NCBI RefSeq assembly: GCF_030376605.1
Contig: NZ_JARRAE010000014.1
Coordinates: 26,953 to 90,952, forward strand
Origin: Pseudochrobactrum sp. sp1633
GTDB lineage: Bacteria > Pseudomonadota > Alphaproteobacteria > Rhizobiales > Rhizobiaceae
DNA length: 64,000 bases
Reading direction: 5' to 3'
Each line of letters starts with the position of its first letter. The first letter of the stretch is position 1. The position numbers were made by a program, and so were the translations under genes. Below, one piece after another: positions 44,719-55,300 of this stretch. The notes beneath the pieces were generated by a model that was not told where the DNA came from, did not search any database, and was given only the letters and a program-made list of their open reading frames with translations.

Positions 44719-45768
44719 TTACGGAATATGGTGGAGCCACTTTTCAGTCGAGAACTTCTCGGTAACGAGCTGTTCGGCCGCAGCAAATTCCTCAGCTGTG
44801 ACTGCACCTTTCACGCCGCCATTGAGCGAGACAAACATATCCATCATACGGTCAATGACTTCGCGACGTGGCAGGCCTGTCTGGCTTCTTACAGGATCGA
44901 CGCGTTTCACCGCACTTGCCGTTCCCTTATCTGACAGTTTTTCACGCCCGATACGCAGAACCTTCACCATTTTATCCGCATCCATGTCGTAAGCCATTGT
45001 GACATGGTGAAGAACTGTTCCGCCGGAATAACGCTTCTGTGCGGCGCCGCCAATTTTACCTTTGGAACTCGATATATCATTGAGCGGTTTGTAAAATGCA
45101 TCAACGCCCAGTGAATTCAAGGATTTCAATACCCATTCATCAAGGAAAGCATAAGAAGCGGCAAAGTCCATATCCCGAACCAGATCACCGGGTGCATAAA
45201 GCGAATAGGTGATTGTATTACCCGGCTCGACAAACATAGCGCCGCCACCGGTAACGCGGCGAACAGTCTCCACACCCATCTCTTTCGCTACTTCCATATC
45301 AACTTCATTGCGCAGTGACTGAAACGCACCAATGATGATGGATGGACGTTCCCATTCCCAGAAACGCAATGTCGGCGCGCGCCTGCCGGAAGCCACTTCA
45401 CGCGCGAGAACTTCATCCAGCGCCAAATGCATTGCCGGTGACAGCGGCGGAATGTCGATGATCTGCCATTCATAATCACGCCAGGTTCTGGCCACGCCGA
45501 GCGCGCGCCGAACGGCAATAGCAACGGCCTCCGGACTAAAACCGATCATGACAGCGTCAGGACGCAGCCCTTTTTGCACCGCTTCAGCGATCTCTACCAC
45601 GGAAGCTGTGACGGGCAAGCCATTGAGCGCATCACGGATATCGTCCAAGGCTTCTGCCGGTTCCAGAAAGAAATCACCGGCAACCTGAACCTCATGCAGC
45701 TTGTTATCCTGAACTTCCAGATCAACAACAACCAGCTTGCCGCCGTGAACTTTGTATTCGCCATGCAT
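44719..45768 (-). CDS. lplA: Lipoate-protein ligase A family protein with N-terminal accessory domain
   Basis: This ligase of about 349 residues attaches lipoate to E2/GcvH proteins. The first ~85 residues (MHGEYKVHGGKLVVVDLEVQ ... GDFFLEP) match the small accessory (LplB/C-terminal) domain. The catalytic BPL/LplA domain follows, with RRVTGGGAMFVEPGNTITYS and the Lys in KGKIGGAAQKR. Placing the accessory domain in front differs from E. coli LplA, where it is at the C-terminus. ATG 45768 has AAAGG 9 nt upstream; ATG 45774 is the alternative. Confidence 0.85.
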   Translation of the reverse strand: MHGEYKVHGGKLVVVDLEVQDNKLHEVQVAGDFFLEPAEALDDIRDALNGLPVTASVVEIAEAVQKGLRPDAVMIGFSPEAVAIAVRRALGVARTWRDYEWQIIDIPPLSPAMHLALDEVLAREVASGRRAPTLRFWEWERPSIIIGAFQSLRNEVDMEVAKEMGVETVRRVTGGGAMFVEPGNTITYSLYAPGDLVRDMDFAASYAFLDEWVLKSLNSLGVDAFYKPLNDISSSKGKIGGAAQKRYSGGTVLHHVTMAYDMDADKMVKVLRIGREKLSDKGTASAVKRVDPVRSQTGLPRREVIDRMMDMFVSLNGGVKGAVTAEEFAAAEQLVTEKFSTEKWLHHIP

Positions 45769-45933
45769 TTTCATATACCTTTATTAAAGGAAAGAATAAG
45801 CCGCCCTTTGTATCTTCAACAAAGAGTAGCTCCCTATTGAAAGCTATATATGATTTGCTTCACAATGAGCATCAATATACGGGGCTGTGATCAGTTCAAT
45901 ACGAAGCCATATATTTACAACATCGAAACTGTT

Positions 45934-47808
45934 TTAATTCTCGGTGAGTTTAAACCGCGCAACGAGTAAAGTTCTTCCGGAAACGGACTCCACAGCGAGC
46001 GTTCCGTTGAGACGGGCAATACGGGTCGTCATACTGCGCATACCAACGCTGAGGCCTGACTGGCGCACTGCTGCAACATCAAAACCAACACCATCATCCT
46101 CGATTTCAAGACACAGCTCGGCTTTATTATCCTGAGTAAGACGGAGCCGGACATGTTTGGCATGGCTATGGCGTACAACATTGGTCAGCCCCTCTTCGAC
46201 CAGTCGTGTCAGCACCAGACATTGCATGGCGTTGGGGCGCGTCAACCATTTATCGGGAAGCTGCCAGTCACTGCGAATATTGAAATGATCAAACAGTGAG
46301 GTAAAACGATGGCGCAGCGGTGCAATCCATTCCCGCGGCGTGGCCGGTGTTTCAACCCCTTCGCTCGAACTTGAGTCAATCGTTTGACGCAGATCATCGC
46401 GCAGCAGCTTCAGCATGGACAGCACCCGTTCGCGCTGTAACATTGGCGGGCTTTGCTCGACAGACGCCATAATATGCAGCAATGATCCGCCCAATCCGTC
46501 ATGCAGATCATGTGCCAATTGGAGACGATCTTGCAGACGCGTATTCGTGAGAGCCAATCCGTATTGATGTTTCAAGGTTGTGGCGAGCTCTGCCTGTGCT
46601 GTCGTTACAGCTTCCTGAAGCTCCTGATTGAAACGCTCGACACGGTATACAGTTTTGGCATGGCGAAACCCCATAATACCCGCTAAACATAAGGTAATAG
46701 CAATATTGGCATAGGGCATGATCGTAGCAGAACCATGCAAAATCTGTGTTATCAGCAAATAATCATGCACACTTATGATGAGCAGTGCCAGCAAACATGC
46801 AGCCAGCAGAATATGCTCAGGATTGCGTGTCCGCCACGCGTGAACCGGTATAGCCACGCAATTCGCAGCAAAAACAACAGTGATGACTAAAACCACAATC
46901 GCATGTGTAACAGAGGCGTAGGCAACTGGCGTAAATATCAGTGCCAATACCAGCACAGCGGTCAGCGACCACAGAACCCGCTCAATGCGAGGCAGTTTCT
47001 GTTCACTCAGCCGCCATGTAAAAATACAAAACGTGGCAATAGACAGCACCAGACCGGTGAGGAAGACAGTCGCGGCACTGGCACTGCTGGCAAAAGGCCA
47101 CGGGCTGGTAGCCAGAATATTAGAAATGAAGATAAGCCAGAACGATGTTGACAGTGCATACCAGCCGTAAGCTGTCTCATTGCGATGTGCCAGCCACAGA
47201 GCCAGAAAGAAAACGCCAAGAACACCCGAAACAATCATGTTGATCGTGAAGAGCGTTCGGTTACGCCACCACAAACCGTCATAGATTTGCTGCATCGCCT
47301 GTGCCTCGCCCAGATGAACAGGGCCAAGGCCGAGTTGCTGTCCGGTTGTACTGACAACGCGGATGCGGATCGTGTTTATCCCGTCGCGCAAATGGGCTTC
47401 AGGCAAGCGCAACAAGCGCGGCATATTCCAACTGCGGGAAAGCGGCTCAATCAGACTGGCATCCCGCCAGAGTTGTTCATTATTGACAGTGATTTCACCC
47501 GCCAGCACGATGGATTCCACCACCAAAGCGACAGGATATGTGCGCGGACTATCGCAGGCACGTTTCCAGTCAATGCGATACCAGATACCATCAAGACCAG
47601 CGCGATCATCAGGAGCCATTGCTCCAGGCATATGCTTCCAGCCATCATCAGGCAGTGTGACCTTCTGCCAAGGTCCGTTATCAGGATATTTCCTGCCTTG
47701 CAGTGCCGGTGCGGCCTCTATGGCAACGATATCAACAGAGCAATGCTCCTGCGCGAATGCACCGGTGCATAAAAACAACCAGATCGTAAGCAGGCAAAAC
47801 CATCTCAC
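45934..47808 (-). CDS. Sensor histidine kinase, NarL-type partner, with periplasmic domain and 7TM
   Basis: This 624-residue kinase has a signal-like N-terminus (MRWFCLLTIWLFLCTGAFAQ). A periplasmic beta-rich domain of about 160 residues resembling a jelly roll (WYRIDWKRACDSPRTYPVAL, DGINTIRIRVVS) and about seven membrane helices follow. Then come a coiled region, the dimerisation/phosphoacceptor LAHDLHDGLGGSLLHIMAS and an ATPase domain with EEGLTNVVRHSHAKHV and DDGVGFDV. GTG 47808 is preferred: its last bases overlap the response-regulator stop (GTGA). A longer frame would overlap the regulator gene by 91 bp. The stimulus is unknown; the layout is like 7TMR-DISM carbohydrate sensors. Confidence 0.88.
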   Translation of the reverse strand: MRWFCLLTIWLFLCTGAFAQEHCSVDIVAIEAAPALQGRKYPDNGPWQKVTLPDDGWKHMPGAMAPDDRAGLDGIWYRIDWKRACDSPRTYPVALVVESIVLAGEITVNNEQLWRDASLIEPLSRSWNMPRLLRLPEAHLRDGINTIRIRVVSTTGQQLGLGPVHLGEAQAMQQIYDGLWWRNRTLFTINMIVSGVLGVFFLALWLAHRNETAYGWYALSTSFWLIFISNILATSPWPFASSASAATVFLTGLVLSIATFCIFTWRLSEQKLPRIERVLWSLTAVLVLALIFTPVAYASVTHAIVVLVITVVFAANCVAIPVHAWRTRNPEHILLAACLLALLIISVHDYLLITQILHGSATIMPYANIAITLCLAGIMGFRHAKTVYRVERFNQELQEAVTTAQAELATTLKHQYGLALTNTRLQDRLQLAHDLHDGLGGSLLHIMASVEQSPPMLQRERVLSMLKLLRDDLRQTIDSSSSEGVETPATPREWIAPLRHRFTSLFDHFNIRSDWQLPDKWLTRPNAMQCLVLTRLVEEGLTNVVRHSHAKHVRLRLTQDNKAELCLEIEDDGVGFDVAAVRQSGLSVGMRSMTTRIARLNGTLAVESVSGRTLLVARFKLTEN

Positions 47809-48497
47809 GCCAGCAATCCACGTTGACGCGCGGTACGGATCGCACGGGTGCGCGACGAGACTGCAAGTTTGCGATAGATATTCTTGACGTGGCATTCAAC
47901 CGTATAGCGTGAGATCGAGAGTTTTTCGGCAATGTCGCGATTGCCCATGCCTTCAGCCACCAAGCGCAAAATCTGGTGCTCACGCGGGCTTAACTTTTCG
48001 GCCTCTGTCGCCGGTTCATCCGCGATGCCCTCCTCCTCTTCGAAGGAAAATTCACTGATGATACGGCGAGCCAGCAAAGGGTCAATCGGAGCACCACCGC
48101 GCAAGACACTGCGCAGTGCCAATGCGACTTCCAGATCATCGCGCTCTTTCAGCACATAACCCGTTGCACCGGCACGCAATGCGGCCAGAATGGCTTCCTG
48201 CGTTGACCATGCAGAGATGACCAGAATAGCAACGGTCGGATTTTGCTCGTGCATCATGCGGATAAGATCAATGCCACTGCCGTCAGGCAAGCCGAGATCA
48301 ACCAAAGCCAGTGCCACCAGCTGATCCGTCAGATAGTGCTGTGCCTCAGCAATAGAACTTGCCATCATCAGAGCATCAGCCTGATAGCCCAGTTGCAGCA
48401 GCAAGTTTTCCAATCGCTGGCTCACCGCCACATCATCTTCCACGATCAGCACCGGAGCAGGCAGAATAAGATCGGTAGCAAGCTCACTGATTGGCAT
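47805..48497 (-). CDS. NarL/FixJ-family response regulator
   Basis: This 230-residue regulator has a receiver domain with acidic pair VEDDVAVS, phospho-acceptor Asp67 in LVDLGLPDGSG and Lys in GYVLKERDD. The C-terminal LuxR-type helix-turn-helix reads LSPREHQILRLVAEGMGNRD, then AEKLSISRYTVECHVKNIYR. Its gene is first, and the kinase follows with a 4-bp overlap. The targets are not evident; the tandem autotransporter genes lie upstream on the same strand but are separated by a terminator and a repeat. Confidence 0.92.
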   Translation of the reverse strand: MPISELATDLILPAPVLIVEDDVAVSQRLENLLLQLGYQADALMMASSIAEAQHYLTDQLVALALVDLGLPDGSGIDLIRMMHEQNPTVAILVISAWSTQEAILAALRAGATGYVLKERDDLEVALALRSVLRGGAPIDPLLARRIISEFSFEEEEGIADEPATEAEKLSPREHQILRLVAEGMGNRDIAEKLSISRYTVECHVKNIYRKLAVSSRTRAIRTARQRGLLA

Positions 48498-48575
48498 TGG
48501 CTATCTTCTCTCCGGTCACGTTGCGATTAAGTTCTGCCATTGAACCCGCGCACGTTCAATACAGGGCTTTGCAAA

Positions 48576-48681
48576 CTAGAGCGTATCCCAAAAAGTGTAA
48601 AACGGTTTTCGGATAAGATACGCGTGAAAACAAAAAGATAGAGCGAACGCAGTGGATCGGATTAAACGCAACACGCTCTAG
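48576..48681. repeat. 106-bp intergenic repeat with 9-bp inverted ends
   Basis: CTAGAGCGT (48576-48584) and ACGCTCTAG (48673-48681) bound a stretch with CCCAAAAAGTG, ACGGTTTTCGGATAAGATAC and AAAACAAAAAGATAGAGCG. This composition is familiar from Brucellaceae/Rhizobiaceae intergenic mosaic elements; that identity is from memory, not a search. Confidence 0.6.
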
Positions 48682-48694
48682 CAAATTATATCTG

Positions 48695-48728
48695 CAAACG
48701 CCGCCCTTTTGTAATCAGGCGGCGTTTG
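48695..48728 (-). terminator. Terminator of autotransporter gene 1
   Basis: CAAACGCCGCC / GGCGGCGTTTG forms an 11-bp stem, 7 bp after the autotransporter stop on the minus strand. No T-run is obvious. Confidence 0.7.
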
Positions 48729-48735
48729 ATGAGAC

Positions 48736-51700
48736 TTAAAACTTTACACTCAGATTGGCATTAACACTGTTCTGCGTGAGCCCTGAGCCAAACTGCCCCT
48801 GATAGCTGAGACCGAGCATCGTGTTCTGATTGAGCTGAACGTCAAAGCCGGTTTCAATTAGTGCTGTATCGCGCCCGATTGAGGTGCCGAGCGAAGTGAA
48901 AGCGTTGGAGCCGCCCACAAAACTGGCTGTTGTCGCCGGAATAACATCGCCATAAGCATGGCGCCAGCCAAGATCAGCACGCGCTGTGGTCATATAGCCA
49001 CCCAGATCAAAGCCGGTTGAAACACGCATACCCAATGTGGACAGAGTGGTATCCATCGAACCGGAGTGAACTGATAGCGCTGCACCATTCAGCCCCTTTT
49101 CGTCAAAATCACCAGTGCGCACATGTACGTAAGCGAGATTGGCATAAGGCTCGATGAGTGAGCGCGGGCTGATATTGAGCTTGTATCCCAATTCGCCGAA
49201 GACCTGAAAAGTGCCTGCACGATAATCGGCAGTGAGCTTGTCGCTAAAATCTGAGAAAGCCACCGAACGGCTCATCTCGACATTATGCCATGCATAGGCA
49301 ATACCTGACCGCAAACCAATCGCACCACCGGCAGTTGCCCATTCTGTTCCGCCATAGGCACCGAGTGTGTAATTATCGCTGGAACCGGAAGAACCGCGTT
49401 CTCCGGTTTTAAAAGTTGAACGGCTGTATCCGGCCATTACACCGAACCGCCAATTGTCATAGACCGCCGCATCAATACCGGTCGTGAACCCACCAAGCGT
49501 GGATTTTGTGCGTGCCGCATTACCGTCACCGGACTGGCTTGCCCAGCTACCAAACGCGGAGCCCCATGCTGTATAGCGGGCAAGATCATCCTTGCTGATC
49601 GCCTCTTGTGCCACAGCATTGATTGCACTGGCAGCCGCTTTCGGCTGTTCGGCTGGTGCAAAATTCATGACGGAAACAGGGGCCGCAGGCGTACCGCCAA
49701 AGGCCTGTTGCAGACGATTATTGACGGCAGAGCGTGTGGCACCACCGGCATTGGCCAGTACACCAGCCGTTGAGGCGTAAGATTCAGCCGATAATTGCGG
49801 CAAAGCTGCACGAAGTGCCGAGCCATCGGGAGCCGAGAAATCCAGTGAAGCGATCAGCCCTTGCAGGCCGGATGAAGCAGTATTGGCAGCGGCATCAAGT
49901 GCCAGACCTGCACCCAGACCATTTGTACTGCCGGCATAGCGTGAATAAGCACCATCGGCACGCGAAAGCGACACGGTATAACTGTTACTGCCATTGTCGG
50001 TGGCTGCTGCACTCAGAGTTGGCGATGCAAGTGATGTCGAAATGGCTTCAAAGGCACCACTCATTGTATCTGCGCTCAGCCATGCGTCTGATGTGACGCT
50101 GAAACCGTTCTGATACCAGCCCTTAACGGGCGCAAAAGCAAGAGTGCCATCAAGCGTTGCCTGACCATGCACGATCAGCTGACTCAGCGCCTTCTGATCA
50201 TTAAAGGCAAGTTGCAGCGTGCCGCTATCAGCCTGAACATAATCGCCGTTAATGGTAATGGCTGTGCCTGCAACCGATGGATTGACGACACCCGCATTGC
50301 GGAATTGCTGTGCCGTATCAATCTGATAAAGCCCCTGCCCAGCAAGGGTTGCGCCTTGTGCCACGGCAACATTGAACAGATCATGATTGCCGCTGAATTG
50401 CGCAATCCCGCCGTCTATTTGCAGCGCCAAATTGCTACCGGTCATATTGCCATTATAGGTCAACCGGAAATCAGCATCTGCATTGCCGGTTGAGCGACCC
50501 TCACGATCGGCCTTCAAACCAAAACTTAAATTTGTCAGACGCAGATCGCCGTTTTCGTCTTCTTCCTCATAGTTGGAGATAATGTCGCCAGTGATATTGG
50601 CACCCTGCATAACATTGATCCGGCCAACGAGAGCATTTTCGGACATGAAGATAGCAGCCTGACGGCCTGCAACACGACCGGTGAGATCAAAGGTCGAAAC
50701 CAGCGCCCCTTCAAGCTCTGGCAAAGTGGCGGCATATTCCTCGGGCGTTGAATTGGGCGCATAGAGAATATAAGAGCCCCGATAACCGGTCGCATCGCCA
50801 CGCGAATTATGACCAAAGTCAAAGCTCACCGCGATGCCTCTGTCGCCTAATGCCTGCGCATCACCGCGATGGGTGAATGTGTGATCCTTGCCATAGGCAA
50901 ACATGACAGCGCGCCCGTCTGCACCATCAGCATAGACGCGGGTGCCAGGCAGAATAGTCAGATTATTCGCAGCGCCGTCAACGCGGATGCCCCCACCGCC
51001 TGCACCGGCTGACAATAAATCAGCACGCTGAGAAATGGTATTGTTGCTACCATAGACATGGAGACCAAGCCCCAATGTCGCACTGTTATATGTATTGGCA
51101 AGATATGCCGTACCGCTCGCATTACGGGCGTAAAACGGGTTATCATTGATGAGTGTCAGCCCGTCGCCATAAACGGAATTGCCATAGAAATTGCGCCGGT
51201 CGATGGTGTAACCGATATCCTGTAACGCGGCGATTTCAGCTTCCATCAATGTGCTGTAATTGCGGTAATATTGATGGCTCATCAAACTGTTTTTAAGCTC
51301 GATATGACTGAAAACCGGTGAATCTATCGGCCCGTAATCCGTTGCCACCCGCATGGGCAGGCCCTTCATCGCGCCATTTAGCGCCTGAGAAACATGCGTG
51401 CCAGTAAAGTAGGCCTGATCATTCCGCACATCAAAAGTATCAAGCCCCTGCTTTTCCGGCGGCACAACGCAAATATTACACAAAATGATCTGATCGGGGG
51501 TCGCAGCCTTGTCATTATCGTCGCGCAAATGAGCGCTCCAACTGTTAAAACCATTGGCAAAGGCGAGTATCGGTGCGCCCTCATCGTCCACACCAGTGAC
51601 ATAGGCATTCGCCGCGACACCAAGCGCATGGGCAATTTCATGGATAAGCACAGCGCTCAGAGAGGTTTCACCGGTAAGCGCCATATGGGACGGCGTATAA

Positions 51701-52164
51701 GGCTGCTGCGCCCAATTGAGCGTGCCAACGATGATATAACCATGTGCACCCGCTTGCAGATTATCAAAAGGCTGATTGGTCAGTGCCGCCTGCACGGTGC
51801 TTGGCGAGCCCGGCTGAGCCGTTGCATTCCAGCTGAGAGCTGCAGCCGACACCTCGTCAAATGTTCCGACATTGAGGACGGCAGGGTTTTTACCTGGTAC
51901 GACGCTGATGATCTCAGACCAATATTGTGTTGCCGCGATAATCTGATTGATCTGCCAATCAGCAAGGTTCCATGTTGATTGCTCATTGTCGCCGTAAACA
52001 CCGTCGCCAGTATCGAAGATGCGCAGTGTGATAAAAGGCGTGTCGTCAGCACTCTTGATTTCATAAGGCGTGATGGCCGCAGCCGGAGAAGTCATCGATG
52101 TGCAAAGCAAGCCTGTCGACAAACATGTCGTTACAGCGAGCATAGCGATAAATCTGGTTGTCAT
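48736..52164 (-). CDS. Autotransporter with metzincin-like metalloprotease passenger (copy 1)
   Basis: This 1142-residue type V secreted protein has a signal peptide and then a metalloprotease-like segment with HEIAHALG (His175, Glu176, His179), a candidate third zinc ligand His287 (FSHIELKNS) and Met-turn Met295 in SLMSH. This spacing recalls leishmanolysin-type metzincins. A beta-helical passenger follows (repeats such as LGLHVYGSNNTISQRADLLS), then a C-terminal autotransporter barrel starting near AWGSAFGSWASQSGDGNAAR and ending NLSVKF. ATG 52164 with GGGGGGAAG upstream is the start; the frame is open 28 codons more, into an inverted repeat. It is paralogous to the gene directly upstream. 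Confidence 0.87.
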   Translation of the reverse strand: MTTRFIAMLAVTTCLSTGLLCTSMTSPAAAITPYEIKSADDTPFITLRIFDTGDGVYGDNEQSTWNLADWQINQIIAATQYWSEIISVVPGKNPAVLNVGTFDEVSAAALSWNATAQPGSPSTVQAALTNQPFDNLQAGAHGYIIVGTLNWAQQPYTPSHMALTGETSLSAVLIHEIAHALGVAANAYVTGVDDEGAPILAFANGFNSWSAHLRDDNDKAATPDQIILCNICVVPPEKQGLDTFDVRNDQAYFTGTHVSQALNGAMKGLPMRVATDYGPIDSPVFSHIELKNSLMSHQYYRNYSTLMEAEIAALQDIGYTIDRRNFYGNSVYGDGLTLINDNPFYARNASGTAYLANTYNSATLGLGLHVYGSNNTISQRADLLSAGAGGGGIRVDGAANNLTILPGTRVYADGADGRAVMFAYGKDHTFTHRGDAQALGDRGIAVSFDFGHNSRGDATGYRGSYILYAPNSTPEEYAATLPELEGALVSTFDLTGRVAGRQAAIFMSENALVGRINVMQGANITGDIISNYEEEDENGDLRLTNLSFGLKADREGRSTGNADADFRLTYNGNMTGSNLALQIDGGIAQFSGNHDLFNVAVAQGATLAGQGLYQIDTAQQFRNAGVVNPSVAGTAITINGDYVQADSGTLQLAFNDQKALSQLIVHGQATLDGTLAFAPVKGWYQNGFSVTSDAWLSADTMSGAFEAISTSLASPTLSAAATDNGSNSYTVSLSRADGAYSRYAGSTNGLGAGLALDAAANTASSGLQGLIASLDFSAPDGSALRAALPQLSAESYASTAGVLANAGGATRSAVNNRLQQAFGGTPAAPVSVMNFAPAEQPKAAASAINAVAQEAISKDDLARYTAWGSAFGSWASQSGDGNAARTKSTLGGFTTGIDAAVYDNWRFGVMAGYSRSTFKTGERGSSGSSDNYTLGAYGGTEWATAGGAIGLRSGIAYAWHNVEMSRSVAFSDFSDKLTADYRAGTFQVFGELGYKLNISPRSLIEPYANLAYVHVRTGDFDEKGLNGAALSVHSGSMDTTLSTLGMRVSTGFDLGGYMTTARADLGWRHAYGDVIPATTASFVGGSNAFTSLGTSIGRDTALIETGFDVQLNQNTMLGLSYQGQFGSGLTQNSVNANLSVKF

Positions 52165-52239
52165 CTTCCCCCCGAAGCCGAACCGGCGCAGACTAAATGC
52201 GCTATCCCTGAAAACTGGTAATTGCATAACAAACCAACC

Positions 52240-52303
52240 GGAAATCACGGCAAGACGCAGACTAGAGCGGGTTGCGTCCAGATTGCGTCTTGCCGTGATT
52301 TCC
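52240..52303. terminator. 20-bp inverted repeat between the two autotransporter genes
   Basis: GGAAATCACGGCAAGACGCA (52240-52259) is exactly complementary to 52284-52303, around a 24-nt centre containing TAGAGCGGGTTGCG. It starts 3 bp after the stop of copy 2 on the minus strand and probably terminates it, so copy 1 would need its own promoter in the remaining ~75 bp. Confidence 0.65.
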
Positions 52304-52306
52304 TTG

Positions 52307-55300
52307 TCAGAATTTCATGCTGAAATTGGCATTCACACCATTTTGGGTGAGGCCCGAGCCAAATTGCCCTTGATATGCGACACCGAGTTTGGTGTTTTTT
52401 GTAATCGCAAAATCAAGACTGGTTTCAATCAGCGCCGTGTTCTTGCCAATTGCGTTCCCTGCCGAAACGAAAGCGTTTGAACCGGCAGCAAAACTCGCTG
52501 TTGACGTTGGGATCACATCACCGAAGGCGTACCTCCAGCCAAGATCAGCGCGGGCAGTTGCAACCGTATTGCCGATTTCGAAACTGGTCGAAGTGCGAAT
52601 ACCGAGCATCGGCAATGTAGTATCCATCGTTCCGGACTGAACTATCAGCGCTGCACCATTATGCCCTTTTTCTGCAAAGCCATCGGTTCTGACATGCACA
52701 TAGGCAAGATTGGCATAAGGCTCGATAACAGAGCGCTGGCTGAGATTATGTTTATACCCCAGCTCTCCAAAGGCCTGAAATGTACCGGCATTATAGTCGG
52801 CCGACAGACTGTCAGAGTAAGCATTGAAGGCGACCCTGCGGCTCATTTCAATAGTGTGCCATGAATAGCTGAGGCCGGAGCGGAAGCCTACAGACCCTTG
52901 CGCTGCATCCCATTCCGTACCCGTGTAAGCACCGAGTGTGTAATTATCGCTGGAACCGGAAGACTGAAGACTTGCCGTTTTAAAGGTGGAGCGACTGTAA
53001 CCCGCCATGACACCAAGCCGCCAATTGTCATAAATACTGCCATCAATACCGGAAATGAAACCGCCCAGTGTCGATTTGGTGCGTGCAGCGCTGTCATCAC
53101 CCGACTGGCTTGCCCAGCTGCCAAACGCTGTGCCCCAAGCTGCAGTGCGGCTTAAATCTTCCGAACCGTTTGCCACCGGCGAGACTTTATCAATAGCGCC
53201 TGCAGCCTGTGTTGTTTTTCGTTCTGGCGCAAAGGCCTGCACGGAGACCGGATTGACCGGTGTTCCGCCAAATGCCTGCGACAGACGATTATTGACCGAT
53301 AAGCGGGTAGCTCCGCTGGCATTCAGCAATACGCCACTCGCAGATGCGTAAGCCTCACCGCTCAACTGAGGCAGCGCGGAGCGGATGGTTGAACCATCGG
53401 GAGCAGAGAAATCCAGCGCTGCGATCAACTGTTCCAATTGTGGCGAAGGGTTACTGACAAGGTGATCCAGAGCATTGCCGACATTACGGGCATTCCCGTT
53501 ACCGGCATATTGTTCATAAGCCTGCGCATCACGGCTCAGAGAAACCGTATAGGAAGCGTTACCATTATCAGTCGCGCTGGCAGTGAGCGTTGGTGAGGCA
53601 AGCGTGGTCGTGACGTCGGTAAAAGCACCATTCACCGTGCTGGCCTGCAACCATTGATCCGAGGTAAGCGTGAAGCCATTGCCGTAAAAACCGCGCTCGG
53701 GCGCAAAAGCGATTGTGGCATCAAGATCGGCACTGCCAGTCACAATAAGACTGCTGATTTGCTTCTCATTGTTAAAGGCAAGCTGTAATCTGCCGTTTCC
53801 GGCTTGCTCATAATCCCCGTCAATCGTGATTGCGCCACCGAGCAAAGTCGGGTTGAGCGTGCCCTGATTGTGGAAATAACGATCATCATTGATCCGGTAC
53901 AAGCCGCTGCCGGCAAGTGTAGCATTCTGTTCTACAAGCACGTCATAAAGATCATGATCACCCGTCAGGGTCGAAGTGCCACCCAAAAACTGCAAAGACA
54001 GATTATCGCCGGTAATATTATCAGCGTAGCTGATGTTGAAATCCGCATCAGCAGCACCGGTAGCTTTACCCTGATCGTCAGCTTCCAGACCAAAGCGCAA
54101 TTCGGTCAGGCGCAGATCATTATTCTCATCCGTTTCCTGATAATGAGAAATGATATCGCCGGTGATGCTTGCTCCCTGCATGACATTAATTTCACCGACA
54201 TAAGCACTGTCTGCCATATAGATTGCAGCTTTGCGTCCGGCCACCCGTCCACTCAGATCAAAACTTGAGACAAGCGGGCCATTAACCTCGGCAAGCGCTG
54301 CTGCATAATAATCGGGATAGTCATCCTCCAGATCACGCTCTTCGGACGTAACAAAATAGGAGCCGCGATACTCATTCTTGTCACCCAGTGAGTTATGACC
54401 GAAGTCAAAACTGACCGCGATACCATTTTCACCCAGCGCTTCGACATCGCCGCGTTGTGTCAGGCTATGATCGCGGCCATAGGCAAACAGAACGCCCAGA
54501 CCATTCAGGCCATTGGCATAGACCCGCGTGCCGGATAAAATCGTCATATCATTGCCGATACCATCAACACGGATACCCGCACCACCTGCCCCTGCAGAGA
54601 GCAAATCCGCACGCTGGATGATGGTGTTGTCGCTGCCATAGACATGCAGACCGAGCCCCATCGTGGCCGTGTTATATGTATTGGCAATATAGGCTGTGCC
54701 TTGGCTGTTACGGCCAAAGAACGGATTGTCATTAATGAGTGTAGCGCCGTCATTATAGACCGAATAACCAAACAGATTACGGCGATCAATTGTATAGCCA
54801 ATGTCTTGCAGTGCCGCGAATTCCGCTTCCATCAACGTCATGTAATTGGAATATTGCTGATGGCTCATCATACTGTTTCTCAATTCAGTATGCGAAAAAG
54901 GCTGATCCAGACTTCCCGGAGACAGGCTCGAGTCTATGCGTAGCGGAATGCCCGGCATGGCACCATTGAGCACTGCTGATACATGCGAACCGGAAAAATA
55001 GGCCAGCCCTGTGCTGACATCAAAAGTGTCGGCGCCTGCCGCCGCAGGCTCACAATAAGTACAGGTAATGATCTGATTGGCTGCCGCAGCCTTGCCGTTG
55101 CTGTCGATCAGATGGCTGCTCCAGCTATTGAGTACGGATTCAAACTTCGCCTGCACCAGACCATTGTCTTGCTCTGCATCAACGGATGCCGAGATGCCAA
55201 GCGCATGCGCTATTTCATGAATCAAAGTACTGGTCATATCGACCTGAGCAGTCTGGATCAGCTGCGACGGCACAAATGGCTGCTGCCAGTCCCAATCCAT

